This document shows positions 15,366-22,709 of a stretch of DNA of 55,153 nucleotides, piece by piece. The notes beneath the pieces are model-generated. The model was given only the letters and a program-made list of their open reading frames with translations, was not told the DNA's origin and did not search any database. The DNA comes from Patescibacteria group bacterium (GTDB lineage: Bacteria; Patescibacteriota; Minisyncoccia; Phycocordibacterales; JAKFXT01), in contig JAKFXT010000019.1 of NCBI GenBank assembly GCA_021731245.1, positions 1-55,153 on the forward strand, in the 5' to 3' direction. The position numbers were made by a program, and so were the translations under genes. Every line of letters starts with the position of its first letter. Within the stretch, counting starts at the first letter, position 1.

Positions 15366-16850
15366 TTACTCTACAAAGTATTTTCCTCGTATTTCTTTCA
15401 CTTTCTTTTCTTGTTCTTCTTCTTTTTTATTTTTTCCTTGTTTCCCCAATTTTTCTAATTCACTAATTTCTAGTTTATTTAATTCACCGGCTTTCTTTTC
15501 TAAATATTCAATAGTGTTTAACTCAGGATTGTCTAACACCTCTTCAAAAAGGGCGTGCAAAATGTAGCCAATTTTGGGCCCTGGAGGTATGCCAAGCACC
15601 TTCATTATGGAATCCCCCTTTATCTTGAGCATTCCCACAGATATTGGGTCTTGCAGTGCCTCTTCCACCATAGATTTATACTTTCTGAACCTATAGGGGT
15701 TTTCCTTAGGTCTTCCTGTGCCTATACGGTCACAAATACGCAAATTCATAAGTTCCCAAACATCTTCTTTGCCAATGTTGGATATTAAGCGTCGGACAGC
15801 AGAAAGGGTTATTTGTTCTGGGTCAGAGAAGAACATATGCCAGCGGACCATCTTCGCGACTTTCTCAACTCGGACAGACGAGAATTTAAGCTCTGTAAGG
15901 ATTTTTTTGGTTAATTTTCCACCGACGACATCGTGTCCGTGAAAGGTATAGTCATCTTTTTCTTTAGAAAAGCGCCTTGTCTCAGGTTTGGAGACATCAT
16001 GGAACAAAGAAGCTAATCTTAAGTCTATTCCCCACTTTTTATCCGCTGCGTGCTGTAAGGTACGCAAATTATGCTCAAAAACATCATATTTATGGGCTTG
16101 ATTCTGCTCTACGCCTATTCCCCTCTCTAAATCTTTGGCAATGTATTGTAAAACCTTTAATTTTAGGGCTAATTCTAGGCCTTTTTTGGGTTCGTCTGAC
16201 ATTAAAATACGAGAAAACTCATCCCGAATACGCTCTTTGGATATCTTTTCCAGCATTTTAGCCTTATTTTGTATAGCTTTTTCGGTATTCTGTTCAATTT
16301 CAAAGCCAATTTCCGCTGAAAGGCGTATTGCGCGCAGGATTCTCAAAGCGTCTTCCTCAAATCTGTCTTCCCCTTTCCCTACCGCACGTATAATTTTGTC
16401 CTTTATATCTTTCTGACCATCGTAGGGGTCCACAATTTTCCCAGTATTTCCGTCCAAGGCGATGGCATTAATAGTGAAGTCACGACGCTTCAAATCATCT
16501 CCCAAGTTCTTACTGAAGCTCACCTTGTCTGGGTGCCTTGCGTTTGAGTAAGTTCCTTCTTCGCGATAAGTGGTGACCTCCACAACCTTCAAACTTTCGT
16601 CGGTTGCCTCGTCATTTACTACCCCCACTGTGCCGAAGGTATTTTCATAAAAAGCATGGGGGAAAATCTGGGTGATTTCTTCCGGTGTGGCGATGGTGGT
16701 GATGTCCCAATCTTTGGGATTTTGACCGCGAAGTAGATCGCGGACACAGCCTCCAACTAGGTAGTTTTCGTACCCTGCTTTTTGTAAAGCAGAAGACACG
16801 GCCAGGACTTCTTTTGGTATCTCTATTCCGTCTGTTGAAGCTCTTTTCAT
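15366..16850 (-). CDS. cca: CCA-adding enzyme / tRNA nucleotidyltransferase with HD domain
   Basis: Adds or repairs the 3' CCA of tRNAs; two of the four tRNA genes in this window lack an encoded CCA, so it is needed here. The 494-residue product has the nucleotidyltransferase motif YLVGGCVRDLLRGQNPKDWDI, the RRDFTINAIAL block with DPYDGQKDI, the RILRAIRLSAEIGF neck, and a C-terminal HD domain (LASLFHDVSKPETR, then FHGHDVVG). The last 50 residues are highly charged Lys/Glu coiled coil. I start at ATG 16850 (MKRASTDG). A TGATACAAT box (16858-16866) lies inside the longer frame and ends 7 bases before this start. Confidence 0.93.
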   Translation of the reverse strand: MKRASTDGIEIPKEVLAVSSALQKAGYENYLVGGCVRDLLRGQNPKDWDITTIATPEEITQIFPHAFYENTFGTVGVVNDEATDESLKVVEVTTYREEGTYSNARHPDKVSFSKNLGDDLKRRDFTINAIALDGNTGKIVDPYDGQKDIKDKIIRAVGKGEDRFEEDALRILRAIRLSAEIGFEIEQNTEKAIQNKAKMLEKISKERIRDEFSRILMSDEPKKGLELALKLKVLQYIAKDLERGIGVEQNQAHKYDVFEHNLRTLQHAADKKWGIDLRLASLFHDVSKPETRRFSKEKDDYTFHGHDVVGGKLTKKILTELKFSSVRVEKVAKMVRWHMFFSDPEQITLSAVRRLISNIGKEDVWELMNLRICDRIGTGRPKENPYRFRKYKSMVEEALQDPISVGMLKIKGDSIMKVLGIPPGPKIGYILHALFEEVLDNPELNTIEYLEKKAGELNKLEISELEKLGKQGKNKKEEEQEKKVKEIRGKYFVE

Positions 16851-16951
16851 TTCGAATATTGTATCATAATTCCCCACTTTTATACTACTCAATACCCATT
16901 TTAAGCTTGTTTTATATAGGGTTGTATATATAATATGTTATATAACAATAT

Positions 16952-17623
16952 ATGAGTGTTTCAATTAAAGAACAATCCATTCTACTCCGAAAAAATGGGG
17001 CTACTTACTCCGAAATTTCTGCCAAACTTAAGGTAAGTCGGGGCCTTCTTTCCAAGTGGTTTGTAGGACTTCCCTTGTCCTCTTCCGAAAAAGAGGGCCT
17101 TTTGAAGCATCAAAAAGAGGTGGTTCTTAGAAGTCGAAGTAAGAGCAAATTGAGTCGCCAAATGAAGAAGGTTTTTGGCGAAAGACAGGCGCTTGTGGGT
17201 GGGCAAAAAAGCTTCAAAAAGTTTCAGGCCGACCCTCGATTTTTGGTCGGACTTTCTATGTATCTTTCTCACGGATCATTCAATAACCCATACCTACAAT
17301 TTAGTTCTGATGATGAGGGGGCGGTCCAAATATTCCTAGATTGGCTCATTCGCTTTCTTGCTGTGCCGGTCTCTTCCATTCGCTGTAGATTGTATATAAA
17401 CAGCAATATCCCCTACTCTGAAGCTCAAAGTGGCTGGATTAGGAAAATAGCTATAAATGATAAGCAGTTTTTGAGCCCGGTAGTGTATAAAACTAGACAG
17501 AAATCCAAAGAAAATGGCTCAAATAAAGGGTTTTTACAGATTACTGTGCCAGGTATCAACAATATACGCACCCTTAGCGTTTGGAAAAACCTTCTTTTTG
17601 AGCTTTATAAGAAAAAAGCTTAA
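16952..17623 (+). CDS. HTH plus LAGLIDADG-like protein, probable inactive member (tRNA-adjacent)
   Basis: The 223-residue product has an N-terminal helix-turn-helix (about residues 8-36, LRKNGATYSEISAKLKVSRG) and a domain homologous to two other genes at 17769 and 22036. The shared motif GxxxYxGEG (LAGLIDADG-like) is degraded here to GLSMYLSHGSF, losing the acidic residue that would bind metal. The NSNP box is also lost, although the IRCRLYINSN strand remains. It is therefore probably non-cleaving or decaying. The ATG follows a TATATA box by 7 bases. The stop codon lies 3 bases from the 3' end of tRNA-Arg on the opposite strand. LAGLIDADG assignment is by motif only. Confidence 0.65.
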   Translation: MSVSIKEQSILLRKNGATYSEISAKLKVSRGLLSKWFVGLPLSSSEKEGLLKHQKEVVLRSRSKSKLSRQMKKVFGERQALVGGQKSFKKFQADPRFLVGLSMYLSHGSFNNPYLQFSSDDEGAVQIFLDWLIRFLAVPVSSIRCRLYINSNIPYSEAQSGWIRKIAINDKQFLSPVVYKTRQKSKENGSNKGFLQITVPGINNIRTLSVWKNLLFELYKKKA

Positions 17624-17626
17624 TTG

Positions 17627-17698
17627 TGCCCCCGGCAGGACTCGAACCCACAACAACTGATCCGAAGTCAGTTATGATATCCATTTCACCACGAGGGC
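17627..17698 (-). tRNA. tRNA-Arg (anticodon TCG)
   Basis: On the minus strand the sequence folds into a full cloverleaf: 7-bp acceptor GCCCTCG with CGGGGGC, anticodon stem ACTGA/TCAGT with loop CTTCGGA (anticodon TCG, reading CGA and related codons), and T-loop GGTTCGAGTCC. The discriminator is A; CCA is not encoded (the genome continues CAATT). A TTTACA-17-TACTAT promoter lies about 10 bases before the 5' end. Confidence 0.95.
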
Positions 17699-17768
17699 AA
17701 TTCTTAAATAGTAGCTTTAAATTGGTATTTTGTAAAAATGAACTCCCATTATAGTATTATAAATGTAT

Positions 17769-18428
17769 ATGAGAACAGATAAGAAAGAAGCTTTTGAATT
17801 AAGGAAGCAAGGAAAAACCTTCAATGAGATTTCTAAGAGTCTTGGCATTTCTAAGGGCACTCTCTCCTTCTGGTTTAAGGGTATTGATTGGTCAAGGGAA
17901 ATTTCGGAAAAGAACTTTGTTTTCAACTACTCCCCTGAAAATATAAAGAAAATGCACATAGCCAGACGTCATATGCTTGATAAAAAATATTTATTAGCAC
18001 GTCAGGAAGCCCTAAACGAATTTGATAAATATAAGGAAGAAACGCAATTTGTGGCTGGTATTGTAGCCTATTCTGGTGAGGGTGATCATTCTGTAAAAAA
18101 TGGTATGGCGCGCATAGCAAATTCAAATCCAGGAATTATCCTTATTTTTAAACGTTTTTTAGAGAAATACTATTTTGAAATGTATAAAAAAATACGTGTA
18201 AGCATATTACTTTATCCGGATTTAAATGATGAGGAGTGTTTAAAATATTGGTCAGAAACTTTAGGTGTCTCAATCAAACAATTCCATAAACCAGTACATA
18301 TAATAGGAAAACATAAAAAAAGACGATTGCGATATGGAGTTGGAAGCCTTATAATCAGCAATAAGTTTTTTAAAATTAAACTTTTGGAATTAGAAAACTT
18401 GTGCTTACAACATTTAGCGCGGATATAG
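17769..18428 (+). CDS. HTH plus LAGLIDADG-like endonuclease homologue overlapping tRNA-Gly
   Basis: The 219-residue product has an HTH (about residues 6-36, ELRKQGKTFNEISKSLGIS) and a LAGLIDADG-like domain with FVAGIVAYSGEGDH followed by RIANSNPGIILIF, IRVSILLYPDLND and FHKPVHIIGKHKKRR. These match the gene at 22036 block for block, including the ANSNP, LYPD and FHK boxes. The acidic GEG residue is present, so it may be active. ATG 17769 is 8 bases after TATTAT (17755-17760), a leaderless start. The stop codon TAG (18426-18428) is bases 8-10 of the downstream tRNA-Gly gene. No group I intron or intein surrounds it; it is free-standing. Confidence 0.75.
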   Translation: MRTDKKEAFELRKQGKTFNEISKSLGISKGTLSFWFKGIDWSREISEKNFVFNYSPENIKKMHIARRHMLDKKYLLARQEALNEFDKYKEETQFVAGIVAYSGEGDHSVKNGMARIANSNPGIILIFKRFLEKYYFEMYKKIRVSILLYPDLNDEECLKYWSETLGVSIKQFHKPVHIIGKHKKRRLRYGVGSLIISNKFFKIKLLELENLCLQHLARI

Positions 18429-18492
18429 TTTAGTGGTAGAACGCATGCTTGCCAAGCATGGGGCGGGGTTTCGATTACCCCTATCCGCACCA
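18419..18492 (+). tRNA. tRNA-Gly (anticodon GCC)
   Basis: Acceptor GCGGATA pairs with TATCCGC. The anticodon stem CATGC/GCATG encloses TTGCCAA (anticodon GCC), and the T-arm is GGGGTTTCGATTACCCC. ACCA (18489-18492) encodes discriminator A plus CCA. Its first ten bases are also the end of the upstream coding sequence, whose TAG stop is U8-A9-G10 of the tRNA. No separate promoter is evident between the two, so the tRNA is probably cut from the ORF transcript. Confidence 0.95.
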
Positions 18493-18575
18493 AAAGGACA
18501 AGAAATAATAATAGACATTGAGATATGTCAAAAAAAAGTCTAAAAAACTCTTTATTTAAGCCAAATTATGAAAGC

Positions 18576-18584
18576 TGTGGATAA
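18576..18584 (-). promoter_or_regulatory. DnaA-box match
   Basis: TGTGGATAA is a perfect match, on the minus strand, to the TTATCCACA DnaA consensus. It lies in a 274-base gene-free AT-rich stretch between tRNA-Gly and yraN that also holds two parS-like palindromes. Confidence 0.4.
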
Positions 18585-18691
18585 AAATGGGGATTGTGTT
18601 TATAAAAGACAATTGTAAAAAAGTAAATTTTTGTGCTAAAAGTCATTAAAGAGCCAAAGTAAGCCATTATTTGACAATTTAAGAGTAAATA

Positions 18692-18730
18692 GTTTCATAT
18701 GAAACAAACAGATAGTTTTCACGTGAAACA
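18692..18730 (+). promoter_or_regulatory. two parS-like palindromes
   Basis: GTTTCATATGAAAC (18692-18705) and GTTTTCACGTGAAACA (18715-18730) lie 9 bases apart. The second agrees with the ParB-binding consensus TGTTTCACGTGAAACA at 14 of 16 positions. The first differs from it mainly in the central CG. A TTGACA (18671-18676) sits 17 bases before the first palindrome, so the sites could instead be operators over a promoter for yraN. Further half-sites (ACACGTGAAA, ACATGAAACA) occur at about 18764 and 18961. Confidence 0.5.
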
Positions 18731-18766
18731 CTCAAAGAAGGTAAGAATATAGCTAAAAAATTACAC

Positions 18767-19162
18767 GTGAAAGAAAAAAGAGTAAAAAAGACAACAGAAA
18801 AGAGGAAAACAGGGGATTTGGGTGAGTCTATTGCCATTAAGTATTTAGAAGGGAAAGGTTATAAAGTTTTAAAGCAGAACTATCTTAAGCCTTGGGGTGA
18901 GATAGATATTGTAGCTAGGAAGGGAAGCAAGCTCTACTTTATTGAGGTTAAAACCGTTACACATGAAACAAATGGCTCAAATACGTATAGAGCAGAGGAT
19001 AATATTCACCCCTTTAAGCTAAAGCGCCTTGAAAGGACCATAAACTCTTACTTATTAGAGAAAGGAGAAGGTGAGAGCGATTGGCAAATGGACTTGGTAG
19101 TAGTGGCACTAGATAAAGAGAGTAAAAAGGCCAAAGTGAAGTATATAGAGGGAATATTCTAA
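18767..19162 (+). CDS. yraN: YraN/UPF0102 family putative endonuclease
   Basis: The 131-residue product has the restriction-endonuclease-like fold of UPF0102. The N-terminal GDLGESIAIKYLEGKGYKVL helix carries the conserved Glu, and GEIDIVARKGSKLYFIEVKT carries the Asp and the ExK pair of a PD-(D/E)xK site. The role is unknown; it is related to Holliday-junction-resolvase-like nucleases. GTG start (18767) lies within ACACGTGAAA. The gene follows the parS-like palindromes directly and stands between two tRNA-linked nuclease genes, but it is a common core gene and need not be part of that group. Confidence 0.88.
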   Translation: MKEKRVKKTTEKRKTGDLGESIAIKYLEGKGYKVLKQNYLKPWGEIDIVARKGSKLYFIEVKTVTHETNGSNTYRAEDNIHPFKLKRLERTINSYLLEKGEGESDWQMDLVVVALDKESKKAKVKYIEGIF

Positions 19163-19221
19163 AGGACACTATCGTTTAGTGTTTGTCCTATATTTTGGGA
19201 TATTCAATTTACTCCCAAAAA

Positions 19222-19230
19222 TGCTATAAT
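19222..19230 (+). promoter_or_regulatory. extended -10 promoter (TGCTATAAT) of the HNH-tRNA-Pro-CDPS unit
   Basis: TGCTATAAT ends 8 bases before ATG 19239, the best example here of the TGnTATAAT pattern that predicts a leaderless message. It is the only promoter-like element I see upstream of the HNH gene, tRNA-Pro and the cyclodipeptide synthase gene. Confidence 0.65.
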
Positions 19231-19238
19231 GTAACTCA

Positions 19239-19634
19239 ATGGAAGCTACTAAGAAATGTCTTTACTGTAATAAATTTTATGCCCCAGATCGTTTTGGTGT
19301 GGCGCTGACCACTTCCCAAAAAGTTTATCGTCGCCAAAAATGTTCGAATTGTTATAGGGAGACAAAACAGAAACTGATACAAAAACATCTTTCTTGGATT
19401 AATGATTATAAAAAGGAGAAAGGATGTACTAGATGTGGTAATATTGACCCGCGAGTCCTTGATTTTCACCATAGGAATGGTAAAGATAAGCTGTTTGGCT
19501 TAGGAACTTTTCGCAGAGCTGTTGGCTTTGAAAGAATAAAAAAGGAAGTTGAAAAGTGTGAAATTGTTTGTGCAAATTGCCACAGAATTTTACATTACGA
19601 AATGAGGCAAGAAAATACAAAAAACGGGGCGTAG
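19239..19634 (+). CDS. HNH endonuclease overlapping tRNA-Pro
   Basis: The 131-residue protein has an N-terminal zinc ribbon (CLYCNKFY and KCSNC) and a C-terminal HNH nuclease domain. In that domain CTRCG and CANCH form the structural zinc site and DFHHRNG holds the catalytic histidines. This type is common in phages and as free-standing homing nucleases. The last codons run into tRNA-Pro, and the stop codon TAG (19632-19634) is U8-A9-G10 of that tRNA. The family differs from its HTH/LAGLIDADG-like neighbours but has the same position relative to a tRNA. A restriction or phage-defence role is possible but has no support here. Confidence 0.85.
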   Translation: MEATKKCLYCNKFYAPDRFGVALTTSQKVYRRQKCSNCYRETKQKLIQKHLSWINDYKKEKGCTRCGNIDPRVLDFHHRNGKDKLFGLGTFRRAVGFERIKKEVEKCEIVCANCHRILHYEMRQENTKNGA

Positions 19635-19695
19635 TATACCGGCAGTACGCTTGTTTTGGGAACAAGTAGACTGGGTTCGATTCCCAGCGCCCCGA
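19625..19695 (+). tRNA. tRNA-Pro (anticodon TGG)
   Basis: Acceptor CGGGGCG pairs with CGCCCCG. Anticodon stem CTTGT/ACAAG has loop TTTGGGA (anticodon TGG), and the T-arm is CTGGG-TTCGATT-CCCAG. Discriminator A at 19695; CCA is not encoded. The 5' end overlaps the HNH coding sequence by ten bases, and the 3' end is only 5 bases before the ATG of the cyclodipeptide synthase gene. Processing of this tRNA would cut the polycistronic message on both sides. Confidence 0.95.
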
Positions 19696-19700
19696 CAATT

Positions 19701-20393
19701 ATGAAATTAAGAAAGATTAGAGGAGGTAATATAGAAGACCTTCAATCTAAAAAATACAATATAGGAGTTGGTATTAGTTTGGGTAACAGATGGTTTACTC
19801 CTTCTAATATCGTAGAAGAGGTAAGGTGGGCTTTGCAGTATACAAAAAAATACGTTGTTATATATGTTGCTGATTCCATACACGCAATTAATTTGGAAGT
19901 CAGAAATAAAATCTCTAAAGAAAAGGCCCTGCGTTCAGCAAATAGGGCTGGAGATAAAATTTTAAAGGAAGTGAAACTTGAAATAGAGAAAAATTTTGAG
20001 TCAATAGATTTCATCAAAATACAATACGCAAAATGGGATGATCTCATTGATGATGATTACAGGAAAAAATTGGCATACCTTTATTCCTTCTATGGTAAAA
20101 ATGATAAATTTAAATTTAACATCCACAATCTTGTAAAAAGCCATCTTTCAAAAGAAGGAGATAGATTTTCTGAAGAAGATATTCATAAATTAGGAACATA
20201 TATTATTGAAGAAATGCCAGAAGTTATGTGTAGAGTTGGTATAAAAGGCAACGTATACGAAGCATACACGTACCCTTTTGATGGAGAGTTGCCAAAGTTT
20301 GTAGAGGATATTCAGAAAGGAATAATTTTCCCTGAAATAAAAGAAAGCATAATGAATACAGAGCCGAAAGTGTTCCTTGAAGTTAACCTGTAA
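19701..20393 (+). CDS. tRNA-dependent cyclodipeptide synthase (CDPS)
   Basis: CDPSs take two aminoacyl-tRNAs and make a cyclodipeptide through an aminoacyl-enzyme on a serine. The 230-residue length is normal. The family signature GISLGNRWF (S26, N29; AlbC has GISAGNSYF with S37 and N40) is followed by the conserved strand VVIYVADSIHAINLE. A basic helix region (about 75-98) could bind tRNA. Y167 and E171 match the Y178-x3-E182 pair of AlbC (YIIEEMPE against YVLAEAPL). I start at ATG 19701; a longer frame would run back into the tRNA. I recall a characterised CDPS from a Parcubacteria genome and residue numbers E171, E174 and Y189 from it. Those positions are E, E and Y here, but I could not compare sequences. 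Product identity is not predictable. Confidence 0.85.
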   Translation: MKLRKIRGGNIEDLQSKKYNIGVGISLGNRWFTPSNIVEEVRWALQYTKKYVVIYVADSIHAINLEVRNKISKEKALRSANRAGDKILKEVKLEIEKNFESIDFIKIQYAKWDDLIDDDYRKKLAYLYSFYGKNDKFKFNIHNLVKSHLSKEGDRFSEEDIHKLGTYIIEEMPEVMCRVGIKGNVYEAYTYPFDGELPKFVEDIQKGIIFPEIKESIMNTEPKVFLEVNL

Positions 20394-20425
20394 CCCCCAC
20401 CCATTTTCTTTAGTTCTATACTCAT

Positions 20426-20743
20426 ATGTCACCAATACTTAAAACAGCGATTGTTAATGCTCTAGGGACAGCCCTGTATATTGCTCTAATTTCTACTTTT
20501 ATGTTTTATGGGCCAGAGTTTTTGGGCGAACCTGATACACCGGACTCTGTTTTGCTTCCCATAATGATGATATCTCTTTTTGTTTTTTCAGCCGCTATAA
20601 CTGCCGGACTTGTTATAGGAAGACCTATAATGTGGTTTTTGGAGGGAAAGAAAAGGGAAGCGGTCACGCTCTTTGTTTACACTCTCGCTATTTTCCTAGT
20701 AATTATTATAGGAATAGTCGGTTTAGTTGCCTTTGTTCACTAA
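20426..20743 (+). CDS. small three-helix membrane protein
   Basis: Not recognised. The 105 residues form three hydrophobic helices (about 8-28, 44-66 and 80-103) with short loops (GPEFLGEPDTPDS outside, EGKKREA inside). It lies 32 bases after the CDPS gene on the same strand, so it could be co-transcribed and help move or use the product. TATACT at 20417-20422 could equally give it a separate promoter, and such small membrane proteins are common in these genomes. It overlaps the convergent protease gene by 4 bases. Confidence 0.6.
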   Translation: MSPILKTAIVNALGTALYIALISTFMFYGPEFLGEPDTPDSVLLPIMMISLFVFSAAITAGLVIGRPIMWFLEGKKREAVTLFVYTLAIFLVIIIGIVGLVAFVH

Positions 20744-21963
20744 TTTGTCAGTTCTTGTACGAGAAGATTTTTCAAATAATCAAATTTGTTTGCACGGAAG
20801 GTGAGGACTTTGCTTACTAAATTGCCCGCAAGATATTCACTTAAGTTTTGATTTGTACTCTCTTGAATGCTTCTGTTGATGTGAGAGAGAGTGATGGCGC
20901 GTAAATCTCTTGCAGAGGTTGTGTCTTCGGTTGTGGTGGTGACAATAATTCCTACTACTTTTTTCTCACTTACTTTTACTACAGCGCCACCTGATGAGCC
21001 CTTTTGCGCTAAGACAGAGCCACCTAAAGACATTAAATCCAAAGTAGTCTCTTTGAAGGTGAAGAATTGTTTGATGGTGGAGACGGTGGAGGAGATATAT
21101 AAATTTTGTATGACGGTAATGCCTCCAAGAAAGCCAGCGGGGTAAGCGGTGACTACATAAGAATCCGCTAAAGCAGATTTTTCATCTGGTTCCTCTGCGT
21201 TAAATAGAACATAGGGGAATGTGACAGGGAGTGGCTTATCTTTATTCGCTGAGCTTGTGATTAGGATCAAGGCGAAGTCGTGTTCACCAGTTCCAAGTGG
21301 ATTCTCTTCGCTTAAATTTTTCTTATTCTTTTCAATCCAAGGAGGGGAGATGTATAGAAGCTCTCCTCTGTAAGCGGCTGTTGCAGGACTCCCTGTTCTT
21401 ATAACGCAATCAATATTGTTGGGGGTTGGATAATCTTTCAGTAGAAAATATTGGGCTAGGTGAGCGTTTGTGAGTACTACACCGCGTTCGTCTATTATGA
21501 CACCGCTTCCTGTGAGTGGTCTCAAAACACTTCCAGCCTCGGTGTAGCAGAGAATGTTCACCGCTGCTTTTCTTGCCAATTCATTTACTTCATTTGCGCT
21601 TGGGGCCGGTTGCGGAGGAGTTTCTGCTATTGGCTTAATAGAAAGGGTGAGTGTTTCTTCTATTGGTTTTAATGTTTCTTTTATTGGGGTATTTGTTTTG
21701 GGAGTCGTGGCAGTTTTTGTTGGGGTACTTTCTATTTTGGTTATTGGTTTTGTTTCTAGTGTAGTGGTTGCTTTGGGTTCATTGGCAATTTTTTCTTCGG
21801 TTGTGGTCGCAATAAGTGTTTTGAGTGGGGTAGAGGTGGACGTTTGCACTTCCTCCTTAACATAAGTAGAAGGCGTGCTCGTAGACATAAGATTCGCCGC
21901 TACAAGTAGGGAAATAAAGCCAACAGAAGCTATTTTTATTAGCATTTCGAACAGAGAAAGCAT
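20740..21963 (-). CDS. membrane-anchored trypsin-like serine protease
   Basis: A 407-residue protein with an N-terminal membrane helix (about 8-25), a stalk of about 110 residues rich in Thr/Pro/Lys (TPTKTATTPKTNTPIKETL type), and an S1/HtrA-like protease domain from about residue 125. The triad is visible: His in VVLTNAHLAQY, Asp in GEHDFALILI, and Ser in QKGSSGGAVVKV. No PDZ domain follows. It probably cleaves proteins at the cell surface. A TGATATTAT box (21970-21978) ends 6 bases before the ATG. The tail overlaps the end of the three-helix protein gene. Confidence 0.85.
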   Translation of the reverse strand: MLSLFEMLIKIASVGFISLLVAANLMSTSTPSTYVKEEVQTSTSTPLKTLIATTTEEKIANEPKATTTLETKPITKIESTPTKTATTPKTNTPIKETLKPIEETLTLSIKPIAETPPQPAPSANEVNELARKAAVNILCYTEAGSVLRPLTGSGVIIDERGVVLTNAHLAQYFLLKDYPTPNNIDCVIRTGSPATAAYRGELLYISPPWIEKNKKNLSEENPLGTGEHDFALILITSSANKDKPLPVTFPYVLFNAEEPDEKSALADSYVVTAYPAGFLGGITVIQNLYISSTVSTIKQFFTFKETTLDLMSLGGSVLAQKGSSGGAVVKVSEKKVVGIIVTTTTEDTTSARDLRAITLSHINRSIQESTNQNLSEYLAGNLVSKVLTFRANKFDYLKNLLVQELTN

Positions 21964-22035
21964 TCTGTAATAATATCAGAATTAAAGTGAATTTCAGATG
22001 TTGAACCCCCGTATATAGTACGATAGAATGTGCAT

Positions 22036-22698
22036 ATGAAATTGGCTTTAAGAAAAAAAGCTGAGGGACTACGCTTAGGAGGATATTCTTATACTTATAT
22101 ATCTAAAAAATTAAATGTATCAAAAGGCACTTTAAGTCAGTGGCTTTCTCTTGTTCCTTATACTCCAAATAAAGAAACCATAGCCGTTATAGGGAAAGCC
22201 AGAGTGGCTTCTGGGTTGGTAAAACATAAGTTAAAACTTAAATCTATAGCTGATGCTAAAACAGAAGCTGAAAAAGAAATAGGGAATCTTTCCGAAAGAG
22301 ATATTTTTATGTTGGGTTTAGGTATCTATATTGGTGAAGGAGCGAAAACCCACAGCATTATACGCCTTATTAATTCAAATCCTGATATAATCAAATTCGC
22401 AGTAAAATGGTTTAAGGAATCTTGCGGTTTAAGTATAAGCAATATTAGGATTAGGTTGCATCTTTATCCTGATAATAACGAAAGTAAATGCATTGATTTT
22501 TGGTCTAAAGTCACAGGCATTCCTAGAAACAATTTTCATAAAACCTATATTGATAGGAGGGTAAATAAAAAACTTGCGAAAAGAGGTAAATTGCCTTATG
22601 GTACTGCACATATTGGCATTAAAAGTTTGGGGCAAAAGAAATTTGGGGTTTTTCTTTCAAGAAAGATTAATGCCTGGATTGATAGGGCTTTGAAATAA
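22036..22698 (+). CDS. HTH plus LAGLIDADG-like endonuclease homologue before tRNA-Gly(TCC)
   Basis: The 220-residue product is the third member of the local family. It has an HTH (about residues 6-36, GLRLGGYSYTYISKKLNVSKG), then MLGLGIYIGEGAKTH with the acidic GEG, RLINSNPDIIKF, IRIRLHLYPDNNESKC, FHKTYIDRRVNKK and GTAHIGIKS. It is closer to the gene at 17769 than to that at 16952. ATG 22036 is preferred to GTG 22030, because TAGAAT (22024-22029) ends 6 bases before it. The stop is 11 bases upstream of tRNA-Gly(TCC), and no promoter separates them. Confidence 0.75.
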   Translation: MKLALRKKAEGLRLGGYSYTYISKKLNVSKGTLSQWLSLVPYTPNKETIAVIGKARVASGLVKHKLKLKSIADAKTEAEKEIGNLSERDIFMLGLGIYIGEGAKTHSIIRLINSNPDIIKFAVKWFKESCGLSISNIRIRLHLYPDNNESKCIDFWSKVTGIPRNNFHKTYIDRRVNKKLAKRGKLPYGTAHIGIKSLGQKKFGVFLSRKINAWIDRALK

Positions 22699-22709
22699 AA
22701 CACATAATT

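Noticed and set aside
18493-18766. Replication origin itself
   Set aside because: Only one perfect DnaA box and no dnaA, dnaN or clear unwinding repeats; the parS-like pair supports at most an origin-near position.
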